From SR-FBR-E99 sp963732365 (GTDB taxonomy: Bacteria > Bacteroidota > Bacteroidia > Bacteroidales > VadinHA17), in assembly GCA_963732365.1 (NCBI GenBank), contig CAVSZC010000001.1:372001-436000 (forward strand): a stretch of DNA of 64,000 nucleotides, given 5' to 3'. How positions within the stretch are numbered: the stretch's first letter is position 1; each line of letters starts with the position of its first letter. Positions 51,371-59,710 of the stretch are shown one piece after another. A program made the translations under genes and the position numbers. The notes under the pieces were generated by a model. The model did not search any database. It was not told where the DNA came from and saw only the letters and a list, made by a program, of their open reading frames with translations.

Positions 51371-52497
51371 CTTTGTTCCTTTGTCTTAATAACACTTTGA
51401 AAGAGCTCTTGTTCTTTCTTTTTTTCAGTTTCCCAGGTCAGTTCCTTCCGTGCCACCGCAGCTCCTTTCTTCAGCGATTCAAGAAGCAGCCTGTTGTCCC
51501 TGAGGGTGGTGAGTGCCCCGCTTATGGCTTCCGGCGTCATCTTACCCAGAACAATGCCGCATTTATAATTATTCACCACTGCTGATACCTCAGGCAGAGG
51601 CGATACCACAACCGGTATGCCGGCTGCAATATAGTCAAACAGTTTATTGGGCAGACTGAACCGCTGGTTCAGACATGTATCAGTGTCGAGAGACAGACCG
51701 GCGTCACAGCACATGGTGTAACTCATCATCTGGTCCCATGGCATCCTGGAGACAAGCTTCACCTTATCCTCCAGGCCCCTGTCAGAGACCCTCCTTCTGA
51801 CATCTTCTATGATGTCGCCTGAGCCGATAATAAGAAGCCTGACACCGTCGGTCAGGGTCATGGCGTCAATAAGTTCTTCGGCGCCTCTGCCGGGGTTTAT
51901 TCCTGCACCCTGAAAAATCACCAGCAGATCATCTTCCCGGTTAACTATGTCGCGGCGGTTTGCAGGTATGATATGATCAGCTGCGGGTGCAACGTTCCTT
52001 ATCACTACCGGGTTGACGCCATACTCCTCATTGTACAGCGAAGCTATCGATTCACTTACAGTCATCATATGCCTGACCTCAGGCAGCAGCCACTTCTCAA
52101 GCCACTTCCAAACCCGGTGCTTGATTTTCCTCTCCGGAAGGCCGTACTGACCCGTGAAGTATTCATGGGCGTCATAGACCAGGGGTTTCGAGAATAAGCG
52201 TGAGGCAGCGAAACATGGCAGAAGGGTATCGAGATCATTGGATACATAGATGTCAGCTTTCCTGAAAAACAGCTGAAACATCAGCATCACATTGTATGTT
52301 AAATACATAAGGGGACCTCCGCGGAAAGGTACATGGAGCATGACAATCTTACCGGGCATGATGTTCATGTCAACGGTACCGTTACTTTTTCTTCCGATGA
52401 GTGTCACACCAAAGCCCATCTCTGCAAGGAGTGAAGCGTGTTTTCTTACTCTCATGTCGGTTACCAGGTCGCTTATGACTGCTATCAAGACCTTCAT
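51367..52497 (-). CDS. GT4-type glycosyltransferase
   Basis: This 376-residue cytosolic enzyme transfers a sugar from a nucleotide-sugar donor. The N-terminal Rossmann domain begins MKVLIAVISDLVTDMRVRKH. The donor-binding domain contains LVIFQGAGINPGRGAEELI and DAGLSLDTDTCLNQRFSLPNKLFDYIAAGIPVV (residues about 271-303), the E/D-x7-E region of GT-B enzymes, here with Asn-Lys-Leu-Phe-Asp. The ATG at 52497 is preferred to a TTG two codons upstream. It overlaps DUF6132 by 4 bases and is divergent from another glycosyltransferase gene. Confidence 0.9.
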   Translation of the reverse strand: MKVLIAVISDLVTDMRVRKHASLLAEMGFGVTLIGRKSNGTVDMNIMPGKIVMLHVPFRGGPLMYLTYNVMLMFQLFFRKADIYVSNDLDTLLPCFAASRLFSKPLVYDAHEYFTGQYGLPERKIKHRVWKWLEKWLLPEVRHMMTVSESIASLYNEEYGVNPVVIRNVAPAADHIIPANRRDIVNREDDLLVIFQGAGINPGRGAEELIDAMTLTDGVRLLIIGSGDIIEDVRRRVSDRGLEDKVKLVSRMPWDQMMSYTMCCDAGLSLDTDTCLNQRFSLPNKLFDYIAAGIPVVVSPLPEVSAVVNNYKCGIVLGKMTPEAISGALTTLRDNRLLLESLKKGAAVARKELTWETEKKKEQELFQSVIKTKEQR

Positions 52498-52574
52498 TAA
52501 CAAATGATTGCGTAAACCATCACCTCTTTATGAACAGATAAAGGATCTGAAAGATACGAAAGAATTATTTTAAC

Positions 52575-52582
52575 TATGTTTG
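52575..52582 (+). promoter_or_regulatory. -7 promoter element for the second glycosyltransferase
   Basis: TATGTTTG matches TAnnTTTG exactly. It overlaps an ATG at 52576, which argues that translation begins at the ATG 52603 that lies 20 bases downstream of the element. No -33 element is seen. Confidence 0.4.
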
Positions 52583-52602
52583 TGCTTGTTTTTCACGCAC
52601 TG

Positions 52603-53751
52603 ATGACGGCAGCTACTGATAACAGAATTGTGCACCTGGTAAGCTTTAACGTTCCATACCCGCCTGATTACGGAGGGGTGATGGATGTCTTTTACAAGAT
52701 TGCATCACTGAAACGAAAAGGCGTCGGGGTCATATTACATTGCTTCTCTTACGGCCGTCCAAGGTCAAGAACACTTGAGAAGGAGTGCCTGCGGGTTTAC
52801 TATTACAAGCGTGAGCTTAATCTCTTTTACCTTGTAAGACCCGATCCTTTTATAGTTCTTTCACGCAGCAACAGGGAGCTGTTGGCAAACCTGAAGGCTG
52901 ATAATCATCCCATCATCTTTGAGGGTCTGCATACTACGCGCTACCTCGGCCACCCGTCACTGGCTAACCGGATGACGATGGTCAGGACACATAATATCGA
53001 GCATCTGTACTATGACAACCTGGCGCGTAACGAGAAAAATATATTCAGGAAGCTCTTCTTCCTCTCCGAGGCACACAAGCTGGAGCGATATGAGAATCAG
53101 CTCTCGAAGGCTTCCCTCCTTCTTACAATATCACCCGGTGACACTGATTATTTCAGGTCAAAGTACGGCAAGGCACTGTTTGTCGGGCCGTTCCATCCTG
53201 CTGAGGAGTGCAGGTCGCTCAGCGGCAAAGGCGATTATATTCTCCTGCACGGCGACTTTTCAACACCGGAGAACAATGCCGCAGCACTTTACCTTCTGCG
53301 TGAGGTAGCGCCCCGGTGGAAACACAAGACTATCATTGCTGGCAAAAGACCCTCTGAAGAGATAAGAAAGGCTGCTGCCGGGCTCAGGCACGTCAGGGTA
53401 ATACCAAACCCGTCAATAGCACAGATGTCAGAACTGATAATGAATTCCCATATATGCCTGCTTAACGCCTCACAACCCAGCGGAATGAAGCTTAAGCTTA
53501 TCAATGCACTCTGTTCAGGGCGTCATGTTATCACATCTGACCCGGTAGTGAACGGCACAAAACTGGCAAGCCTGTGCAATATCGCCGGTACAGCAAGTGA
53601 CTGGGTAAGACTTGCAGACACTCTTATGAATGAAGAATTCACCGGCGAGATGAAGGTGAAGCGTAACCTTCTCCTCGGTGAAGTGGCAGATAATAATACC
53701 AATGTCAGTAAGATACTTGAGTCAATAAATTTTCATGACGGACTTACCTGA
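52603..53751 (+). CDS. Glycosyltransferase-like protein
   Basis: This 382-residue protein is a glycosyltransferase of GT-B shape. RIVHLVSFNVPYPPDYGGV near the N-terminus is the acceptor-domain nucleotide loop. MVRTHNIEHLYYDNLARNE and ILLHGDFSTPENNAAALYLL are the central and donor-domain segments, and MKLKLINALCSGRHVITSDP is the C-terminal donor site. I prefer ATG 52603 to ATG 52576, because a promoter element overlaps the latter and homologues begin close to IVHLVS. Divergent from the GT4 gene, so the two may serve one surface polysaccharide or lipid glycan. Donor and acceptor unknown. Confidence 0.85.
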   Translation: MTAATDNRIVHLVSFNVPYPPDYGGVMDVFYKIASLKRKGVGVILHCFSYGRPRSRTLEKECLRVYYYKRELNLFYLVRPDPFIVLSRSNRELLANLKADNHPIIFEGLHTTRYLGHPSLANRMTMVRTHNIEHLYYDNLARNEKNIFRKLFFLSEAHKLERYENQLSKASLLLTISPGDTDYFRSKYGKALFVGPFHPAEECRSLSGKGDYILLHGDFSTPENNAAALYLLREVAPRWKHKTIIAGKRPSEEIRKAAAGLRHVRVIPNPSIAQMSELIMNSHICLLNASQPSGMKLKLINALCSGRHVITSDPVVNGTKLASLCNIAGTASDWVRLADTLMNEEFTGEMKVKRNLLLGEVADNNTNVSKILESINFHDGLT

Positions 53752-53752
53752 A

Positions 53753-54778
53753 TCACTCGTAAATCTTTCGTTTGTCAAGCTCACGCTGATAGGCGTTGGC
53801 GTACCTGTTATGCTCAGCCAGGGTACGTGAGAAATGGTGATAGCCTGAAAAGTCAGCTCTTGCGGCAAAATAAAGATAATCATGCTTTTCAGCCTTGAGA
53901 ACAGCCTCAATGCCAGCCTTTGTCGGGCAACGGACTGGTCCCGGAGGCAAACCCCGGTACTTGTAGGTATTGTACGGTGAATCTGTTTCCAGGTGTTCAT
54001 ACAGGACCCTGCGGATGGTAAAATCATTAAGGGCGAATTTGATTGTGGGACAGGCTTGCAGCGGGATCCCAAGCCTGAGCCTGTTCAGATATACGCCTGC
54101 AATGCGTGGCTTCTCATCATCCTTCGCTACCTCATCATCAATTATAGAGGCAAGTGTTGAGACATCCACCGGGCTAAGGCCAAGATCTTCAGCGGCAGCC
54201 TTGCGTTCATTATTCCAGTAAGATCTGAACTCTCTCAGCATCCTGGTGTAAAAACCCTCAGCATCTGTATTCCAGTAGAATTCGTAAGTATCAGGAATGA
54301 ATACAGAAATAAGGGTCTCACGGGTAAAACCATCTGCCGTATAGTTGTCTTCGTCATTGAAGAACTGTGCCAGCGAGGCGGAGTCAGCTGCTATCTGACC
54401 TCCTATCTTTCCGGCAAGGTCACCTAGTGTCCTGATGTTGTTAAACGTGACCCTGACCGGTGTCTGCTGTCCAGACCGGAGGATGTTCACGAGCCTGTTA
54501 TTGCTCATGTCCGGTTCAAGCAGGTAAGACCCTGGTTTCAATGAGCGGCTGAATGATTTCAGCCTTGAGGTTATGAGAAAGGTCTTTTCGCTCTTAAGCC
54601 CCCCAACACTTCTTACAGTGTCGATAAAGTCATCTACCGACGAACCCGGCGGTACGTATATCCTGACTGTACCGTCAATATCCAGGTTTGGCTTCAGTGC
54701 TACGGTCCAGATAACAAATGCCGCAGCCATCAGTATGGTGACTGCTGCAAACAACAGATACATTATTATCCTTTTCAT
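53753..54778 (-). CDS. mltG: Endolytic murein transglycosylase MltG
   Basis: This 341-residue enzyme cuts nascent peptidoglycan glycan strands. One N-terminal helix (about 5-26) anchors it in the inner membrane. A LysM-like part follows (IYVPPGSSVDDFIDTV), then the YceG catalytic domain: LASIIDDEVAKDDEKPRIAGVYLNRL near residues 205-230 contains the family Glu (written ASIVEKET in E. coli). The DPT triplet of E. coli reads CPT here (LQACPTIKF). ATG 54778 is used because upstream in-frame codons offer only a TTG. Third gene of the cls operon. Confidence 0.93.
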   Translation of the reverse strand: MKRIIMYLLFAAVTILMAAAFVIWTVALKPNLDIDGTVRIYVPPGSSVDDFIDTVRSVGGLKSEKTFLITSRLKSFSRSLKPGSYLLEPDMSNNRLVNILRSGQQTPVRVTFNNIRTLGDLAGKIGGQIAADSASLAQFFNDEDNYTADGFTRETLISVFIPDTYEFYWNTDAEGFYTRMLREFRSYWNNERKAAAEDLGLSPVDVSTLASIIDDEVAKDDEKPRIAGVYLNRLRLGIPLQACPTIKFALNDFTIRRVLYEHLETDSPYNTYKYRGLPPGPVRCPTKAGIEAVLKAEKHDYLYFAARADFSGYHHFSRTLAEHNRYANAYQRELDKRKIYE

Positions 54779-54803
54779 AATGTGCAAAAATAACAAGAAA
54801 GGG

Positions 54804-55688
54804 TTAATCAGCCACCGCTTCGAGGACCGGCCACCCCTTTTTAAGCTTCACTATGCGGCATCTGATCACTGGCGTATCCGGGAGAGTGTCAAGCAACAGG
54901 CTGTGAATGAAGCCGTTCCCGTCAAAGACCTCCGTAATAAATCCCTCTCCCGTTTCCGAGGCTACAGATGAGCCTACCGTCACTTCAATAACCTCTCCGG
55001 GAACATACCACGGATTGTCAGGTTCAATGGTCTTGCCCCTGTCAAGACCGAATCTGATCACCCTGCCGGTGAACTCACTTCCCGGGTTGAACCCGTAATG
55101 GGAATAGTATCTTGTGTTTAGCAGATGTTCCCGGCCGTTAATGTCGATGGCAACATAGTATGTCTCATAATCTGCTCCTGATATTATTCTGTCAACCATG
55201 AACCGGTACGTTCTTCCTTCTTCAAGGTTTTCAAGGTCATCCCTTGTTTTCGGAGGGGCAAAGAATATTTTTCCCTTTGAGATTCTCTCAACCCGAAGTC
55301 TTACTCTGCCGTCCGCCGTCATATTGCCTTTCAGCAGTGATGCAAGCACGCTGAACACTCCGCCTTTAAAGTCACTGACTTCAACATGATTATCCTCACC
55401 TGAACCTTTGTCTGCGACCGGCCCTCCGGCAAGCATGAAAAAGTAGCTCTCTCCCTCCCTGTAATACGGATGTTCAGGCTCAAGAAACACCTTGCCGCTG
55501 CAGTTGATCTTGTCAACCTTGCATGTTATCTCAGGTTTGGTTCCGAGGTTATATTCGCCATAGCGTTCCACGGGAAGGAGGTATTTTCTTCCATCCGGCC
55601 CTGCAAGGATCATATTCAACTCACCGCCCGGGAGAACAATGCTCTTCACATTGGTGAAGCTGTAAGATTTGCCTTCTTCGAGCCTCAT
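54804..55688 (-). CDS. Uncharacterised protein with an internal A-B-A-B duplication
   Basis: This is a 294-residue cytosolic protein of unknown function and no recognised family. It consists of a tandem repeat of about 150 residues. Unit A1 (about 5-90: EGKSYSF, then GRKYLLP, then EPEHPYYREGESY) matches A2 (about 165-248: EGRTYRF, then GREHLLN, then EPDNPWYVPGEVI). The B segments after each (FKGGVFSVLASLL then RVRLRVERISKGKIFFAP; and FDGNGFIHSLLLD then VIRCRIVKLKKGWPVLEA) also correspond. The strand pattern suggests OB/S1-like barrels. It sits between cls and mltG, 15 and 25 bases away. Confidence 0.75.
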   Translation of the reverse strand: MRLEEGKSYSFTNVKSIVLPGGELNMILAGPDGRKYLLPVERYGEYNLGTKPEITCKVDKINCSGKVFLEPEHPYYREGESYFFMLAGGPVADKGSGEDNHVEVSDFKGGVFSVLASLLKGNMTADGRVRLRVERISKGKIFFAPPKTRDDLENLEEGRTYRFMVDRIISGADYETYYVAIDINGREHLLNTRYYSHYGFNPGSEFTGRVIRFGLDRGKTIEPDNPWYVPGEVIEVTVGSSVASETGEGFITEVFDGNGFIHSLLLDTLPDTPVIRCRIVKLKKGWPVLEAVAD

Positions 55689-55703
55689 GATTACGGAGTA
55701 AGA

Positions 55704-57170
55704 TCAATAGAGTGGTCCGAATATCCGGGCCAGCGATTCCTTCTGCCGGTCTCTTCTGCGTCTTTTTTCCCAGTCACCGGCAGTAATCTCGGTACAACCT
55801 TTCATATCTTCGGAAAAGAGGGCTCCGAGTTGTTCAGCAAAACCATGATCATAAACCAGTGCCGTGACTTCAAAGTCAAGGTCAAAACTCCTTACATCAA
55901 CATTGGGTGACCCGACTGAAGCAAAGATATTGTCTACGAGCAGGTATTTTGAATGTATAAATCCCTTCTCGAAGAGATAGATTCTAACCCCTGCCTCAAG
56001 GAGCTCTGAAATATATGATCTTGTGTTCCACGTAGCTATGACAGAATCCGAATATCTTGGAAAGATCATCCTTACATCGACGCCGCTGAGGGCAGCCGTC
56101 TTGAGAGCGGTGAGCATGCTCTCATCGGGGCTGAAATATGGTGAAGTGAGATAAATTGATGACCGGGCGGTGGCTATAGCAGAAAAATAGACCTGCATAA
56201 TTGTAGCCCAGTCAGTGTCAGGGCCGCTGGAGGCAACCTGCACCAGGCATCTGTTGCCTGTCTTCCTGTAACTGAGCAGCGAGTTGTCGGGGACAAGCGA
56301 TTCATTGCTCACAAAGTTCCAGTCAGAGATGAACACGCTGTCAAGCGCCGCCACAGCCTCACCTTCAAGCTTCAGGTGGGTATCTTTCCATGGGCCAAGA
56401 TCAGGGAGGCCATGAAGGTATTTATCGGCCAGGTTAAGCCCTCCAACGAAGCCGGTCATGCCGTCAACAACCAGTATCTTCCTGTGATTCCGGTAGTTAA
56501 TCTTGCTTGCAAAGCTAGGGAAGCGCACCGGCATGAACGGATATATCTGTACACCTGCGTTCCGCATCTCCCTCAGATATGATTTCCCTATATTCCAGCT
56601 TCCCACATCATCATAGATGACTCTCACCTTCACCCCCTGTGCAGCCTTGCCCTTGAGGATCTCCTTGAACTCGGTCCCCAGCATGTCAGGCTCAATGCGG
56701 TAGAACTCGAGGTGAATATACTCCGTTGCAGAAGTTATGGCTTCCCTCATTGCCGGAAAGGTCTCGGTGCCGCTGTCAAGCAGCCTGATACTGTTATCCA
56801 GAGTAAGAAGCGACCTGTTGTTTTTCAGCATCAGTCTTATCAGATGTGCCTTGTCCCTGACATCCTCGCTCTCCTCCGCAAGAACCGTAGGCAGCGAGAC
56901 CATCTGACGGGTCACATGTTCCGAAAGCCTGCCGCTGTCAGCCATGCTCTTACGGCTGTAAATCTTCTGTTTGCGGTAACTTCTTCCGAAGACCACGTAT
57001 AATACCACTCCTGCCACGGGAATGAAAATGATAACCAGAAGCCATGACAGGGTCTTGACCGGGTTCATGTTCTCAAATACTATCATCAGGCATATCGATA
57101 AGATAGTAATGATATAGAGAAATGCCAGAACCCCCTGTACTACAGTTATACCATTGCCATTCAGGAACAT
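55704..57170 (-). CDS. cls: Cardiolipin synthase (phospholipase D superfamily)
   Basis: This 488-residue enzyme joins two phosphatidylglycerol molecules into cardiolipin. Two N-terminal membrane helices (about 8-27 and 38-60) are followed by two PLD domains, each with an HKD site: NHRKILVVDG near residue 224 and IHSKYLLVDN near residue 401. Length and layout match ClsA. It heads a three-gene minus-strand transcript with the duplicated protein and mltG, linking membrane lipid and cell-wall functions. Confidence 0.95.
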   Translation of the reverse strand: MFLNGNGITVVQGVLAFLYIITILSICLMIVFENMNPVKTLSWLLVIIFIPVAGVVLYVVFGRSYRKQKIYSRKSMADSGRLSEHVTRQMVSLPTVLAEESEDVRDKAHLIRLMLKNNRSLLTLDNSIRLLDSGTETFPAMREAITSATEYIHLEFYRIEPDMLGTEFKEILKGKAAQGVKVRVIYDDVGSWNIGKSYLREMRNAGVQIYPFMPVRFPSFASKINYRNHRKILVVDGMTGFVGGLNLADKYLHGLPDLGPWKDTHLKLEGEAVAALDSVFISDWNFVSNESLVPDNSLLSYRKTGNRCLVQVASSGPDTDWATIMQVYFSAIATARSSIYLTSPYFSPDESMLTALKTAALSGVDVRMIFPRYSDSVIATWNTRSYISELLEAGVRIYLFEKGFIHSKYLLVDNIFASVGSPNVDVRSFDLDFEVTALVYDHGFAEQLGALFSEDMKGCTEITAGDWEKRRRRDRQKESLARIFGPLY

Positions 57171-57200
57171 TGAAACCGAATTACATATCTGTGTAAAAAT

Positions 57201-57233
57201 AAAAAAACTCTCCTGTTAAACAGCAGGAGAGTT
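57201..57233 (-). terminator. Intrinsic terminator after the outer-membrane barrel gene
   Basis: On the minus strand AACTCTCCTG and CAGGAGAGTT form a 10-bp stem with an 8-base loop, followed by TTTTTTTATTTTT. It lies 22 bases after the stop of the barrel gene and separates it from cls. Confidence 0.92.
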
Positions 57234-57254
57234 CCATATAATTTGCTTTATGGT

Positions 57255-57878
57255 TCAGAACATGAACCCTACATGTATTATCAGTGAAGAGCTCCTGTCA
57301 TCAAAGGTAAAGGTCTCGCCTTCTATCACTACCTCTTCTCCGAATTTGCTCAGGTTACCCTCATAGCGTACATCAACTGTCAGTCTCTTCAGGAGATCAA
57401 CACCGACGCCGGCCTGGTAGCCGAAGGTTGCCTTTTTGTATGTGGCTTCAACGTCTGCAAGCTCTTTAGGATCATTGAAGAGGATTGAAGCAGCGGGGCC
57501 GGCATGTATTCTTAAAAATGCCAGTTTAAAGCCAAGCATGACGGGTATGTTAAGCTTCGTAAATTTCTGATCAAGAACCTCTTTGTAAGGATCTCCATTA
57601 ATCGTACCCTCAAGGGTAAGGGTGTTTGTAGCGGTTGCGATAAGCAGTTCGGGCTGCACATAGAATCCTCCGAAGGCAGCTCTCATGAAGGCTCCTCCCT
57701 GGAAACCCCACTGGGCATTTTCAAGGTCTGTAAGGACAAGATCAACGCCACCGTCGACAAGCTCCTGGCTTGAATAAGGGAAGTCGGTACTGACTCCTGC
57801 CTTTATGCCAAATGTAACCTGTGAGTACAGCGGAGCAGCAAGAAGGGCCGCCAGTAGAAAAAATAGGATCTTTTTCAT
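57255..57878 (-). CDS. Outer-membrane beta-barrel protein (PorT/OmpW-like)
   Basis: This 207-residue protein has a signal peptide (about 1-19, ending PLYSQ) and alternating strands typical of the small porin family in Bacteroidetes: VTFGIKAGVSTDF opens the barrel and SSLIIHVGFMF ends with the terminal aromatic residue (Phe207) used by the BAM machinery. Eight strands can be counted. It is monocistronic with its own strong terminator. Adhesion or general outer-membrane function is likely; nothing specific can be assigned. Confidence 0.85.
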   Translation of the reverse strand: MKKILFFLLAALLAAPLYSQVTFGIKAGVSTDFPYSSQELVDGGVDLVLTDLENAQWGFQGGAFMRAAFGGFYVQPELLIATATNTLTLEGTINGDPYKEVLDQKFTKLNIPVMLGFKLAFLRIHAGPAASILFNDPKELADVEATYKKATFGYQAGVGVDLLKRLTVDVRYEGNLSKFGEEVVIEGETFTFDDRSSSLIIHVGFMF

Positions 57879-57966
57879 TTTCGTCTTATTAAGTTTAACA
57901 GAAGTAAATTCTATTAACTATAACGGGCGAAATTGCCGAAAGGTTGCATCTGATGGCTAAAATAGG

Positions 57967-58506
57967 CTATTTTTCGACCTTTTTTGCCAGTTCTGCGAAG
58001 ATTACCGTCTTCATATGGTCAAACTCCTCCCGTTCAAAAAGTCTTGTCAGGAAGATGATTTTGCCTTCACGGTCAATGATGACGTTTCGTGTCACCCCTG
58101 CCTCCTTAAGGGCAAAAAGCGAGAAGATTTCAGCGCCGGGGTCAAGAGCCAGGGGATAGGTTACCATGATATCTTCCCTGAACTTCAGCACCGTCTGCTC
58201 CGGCTCGTCACGGTCGATACCTATGACTAACAGTCCCTCTTTCTTTCCGGGCAGCCATATCTCACTCTCGATAAAGGGCATCTCCTTCCGGCATACGCTG
58301 CACCAACTGGCGGTGAACTGAAGCATAACAACCTTGCCCCGAAGATCGGAGAGGTTGTATGTTGCTCCTCCGGCCTCCTTAATGACAAAATCAGGAGCTG
58401 TATCACCTGTCTTTACAAGATAATCGTGTTCATATACTTTTTTCTCCTGTGCTGCAGCATTTAATGTAATTGCGAACACCGCCAACAGGATCACTATTCT
58501 CTTCAT
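57967..58506 (-). CDS. TlpA-like periplasmic thioredoxin-fold protein
   Basis: This 179-residue protein has a signal peptide (about 1-19, ending LNAAAQ) and a TlpA/ResA-type thioredoxin domain: MLQFTASWCSVCRKEMPF holds the redox pair Cys-Ser-Val-Cys, VIGIDRDEPEQTVLKF follows, and EAGVTRNVIIDREGKIIFL includes the cis-proline-equivalent loop (here GVT rather than GTP). It probably reduces disulfides of secreted proteins or cytochromes. It stands alone. Confidence 0.9.
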   Translation of the reverse strand: MKRIVILLAVFAITLNAAAQEKKVYEHDYLVKTGDTAPDFVIKEAGGATYNLSDLRGKVVMLQFTASWCSVCRKEMPFIESEIWLPGKKEGLLVIGIDRDEPEQTVLKFREDIMVTYPLALDPGAEIFSLFALKEAGVTRNVIIDREGKIIFLTRLFEREEFDHMKTVIFAELAKKVEK

Positions 58507-58605
58507 TTCAATTTGTTTTTAGCAACCCAAAAATACAATTTTTCCGGATTCGCAATCTGCTGCCACAGTATAGACATACCACCTCCCCCCTCCTTCGTCG
58601 GGGTA

Positions 58606-58626
58606 CTCCTCCTGACTCAGGAGGAG
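58606..58626. repeat. 10-bp perfect palindrome (candidate dispersed element)
   Basis: CTCCTCCTGA and TCAGGAGGAG form a perfect stem around one C. It lies in the 192-base gap before the zinc-ribbon gene, next to the hexamer array. There is no T run, so it is not an ordinary terminator. Confidence 0.6.
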
Positions 58627-58650
58627 AAATTAATACTTAAATCACCCCCT

Positions 58651-58692
58651 CAACCTCAACCTCAACCTCAACCTCAACCTCAACCTTAACCT
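58651..58692. repeat. CAACCT hexamer array
   Basis: Six perfect CAACCT units (58651-58686) and one degenerate copy (TAACCT) end 6 bases before the stop codon of the minus-strand zinc-ribbon gene. On the minus strand this is an AGGTTG array in the 3' untranslated region. No spacers and no coding capacity. Confidence 0.88.
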
Positions 58693-58698
58693 CCCTGC

Positions 58699-59079
58699 TC
58701 AGCTCTCATCCTCTATACAAGCCTCAAGGTAGCTGTTGTTCATCTTAAGATCAAGATAACCGTTCTCAGCCTCTCTGAATCCGTATTCGAAGCAGTAAGA
58801 CCACTTCAGCCCTTCAGTGGTCTCGACGAGGTGGGTAAAAAACGTGAAGTTGTATCCCTGAGCCATCAGTGCATCACGGTGTATGCGATGATGTCCGTCT
58901 TCAAATAAGTCTGCCAGTATCTTCCGGTTACGTCTCAGCTGAGCATGTACATTCCGGACATAATTGTTCTGGTCACGGTTAAGACGGTTGTTGTAATTGT
59001 TGCGGCACTGATCAGAGCAGAATTTTTTATCAGACCGTCCGAGAAGTTTAGCTCCGCAGTCAAGACATACTCTTTCCAC
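58699..59079 (-). CDS. Zinc-ribbon protein of unknown function
   Basis: This small protein of about 126 residues begins with a zinc ribbon: VCLDCGAKLLGRSDKKFC-SDQC gives Cys-x2-Cys and Cys-x3-Cys metal ligands (residues about 5-30). The rest is helical with several aromatic residues. I take GTG 59079 as the start because homologues begin right at the ribbon; an ATG 20 codons upstream would add a basic segment that does not resemble them. Divergent from ssb. A nucleic-acid-binding role is possible. Confidence 0.7.
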   Translation of the reverse strand: MERVCLDCGAKLLGRSDKKFCSDQCRNNYNNRLNRDQNNYVRNVHAQLRRNRKILADLFEDGHHRIHRDALMAQGYNFTFFTHLVETTEGLKWSYCFEYGFREAENGYLDLKMNNSYLEACIEDES

Positions 59080-59230
59080 AGCGTAATGTTTTGATAAAGA
59101 TAAAAAAAAACGTTTACAAACGGATATAAACGACTGCAAAATGAATAGAAATGGTTAATAACCGGATGTACTGCAAAGGCCGTTGCACCTTTGTATCGTA
59201 AACTTATTATTAACCTTAAATCAGAAGATC

Positions 59231-59635
59231 ATGAATGCATTGAGAAACAGGGTACAGCTGATCGGAAGACTTGGTCAGGATCCGGAAGTAAAAACGCTTG
59301 AAAGCGGAAAGAAAGTAACAAACTTCACAATGGCTACCAATGAGACCTACAAGGGTGTTGACGGCAACAAGACTGAGGAGACCACGTGGCATAACATTGT
59401 TGCCTGGAACGGTCTTGCCGAGATCTCTTCAAAATACCTGAAAAAGGGTAAGGAGGTATGTATCGAGGGGCGGATAAGCTATCGCACCTACACAGACAAG
59501 AACGGAGTACCGAAGAGTGTCACGGAGATAGTGGCATCAGACCTTGTTCTCCTCAGCTCAGGGGGTGTTGCCAGGGCTGATTTACCCGCAGAAGGCAAGG
59601 TCAGGGAAGGCAAGGTGAAGGAAAAGAATGCCTGA
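59231..59635 (+). CDS. ssb: Single-stranded DNA-binding protein
   Basis: This SSB of about 134 residues protects single-stranded DNA in replication and repair. NRVQLIGRLGQDPEVKT opens the OB fold and EETTWHNIVAWNGLAE is the signature. The C-terminus is Lys/Glu-rich (GKVREGKVKEKNA) and lacks the usual acidic DDDIPF-type tip, so recruitment of partner proteins may differ. ATG 59231 is used rather than an in-frame ATG 16 codons upstream that would add an unrelated hydrophobic piece. Confidence 0.94.
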   Translation: MNALRNRVQLIGRLGQDPEVKTLESGKKVTNFTMATNETYKGVDGNKTEETTWHNIVAWNGLAEISSKYLKKGKEVCIEGRISYRTYTDKNGVPKSVTEIVASDLVLLSSGGVARADLPAEGKVREGKVKEKNA

Positions 59636-59710
59636 GGGATAGGCATGTGTGTGGACTGATTGTCTCGTGAGGGGTTGTTACCAGAAAGGTGGCAGCCCCC
59701 TTTGCAGCGT

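Noticed and set aside
53753..54778. Inactive MltG because DPT reads CPT
   Set aside because: The region of the catalytic Glu is intact and I cannot say that the Asp is essential in this phylum, so no claim of inactivity is made.
58651..58692. Coding repeat or telomere-like sequence
   Set aside because: Only six hexamers, in a gap after a stop codon, with no open frame of meaning; better described as a simple repeat.
59628..59646. Terminator after ssb
   Set aside because: ATGCCT/AGGCAT forms only a 6-bp stem without a T run; not convincing.
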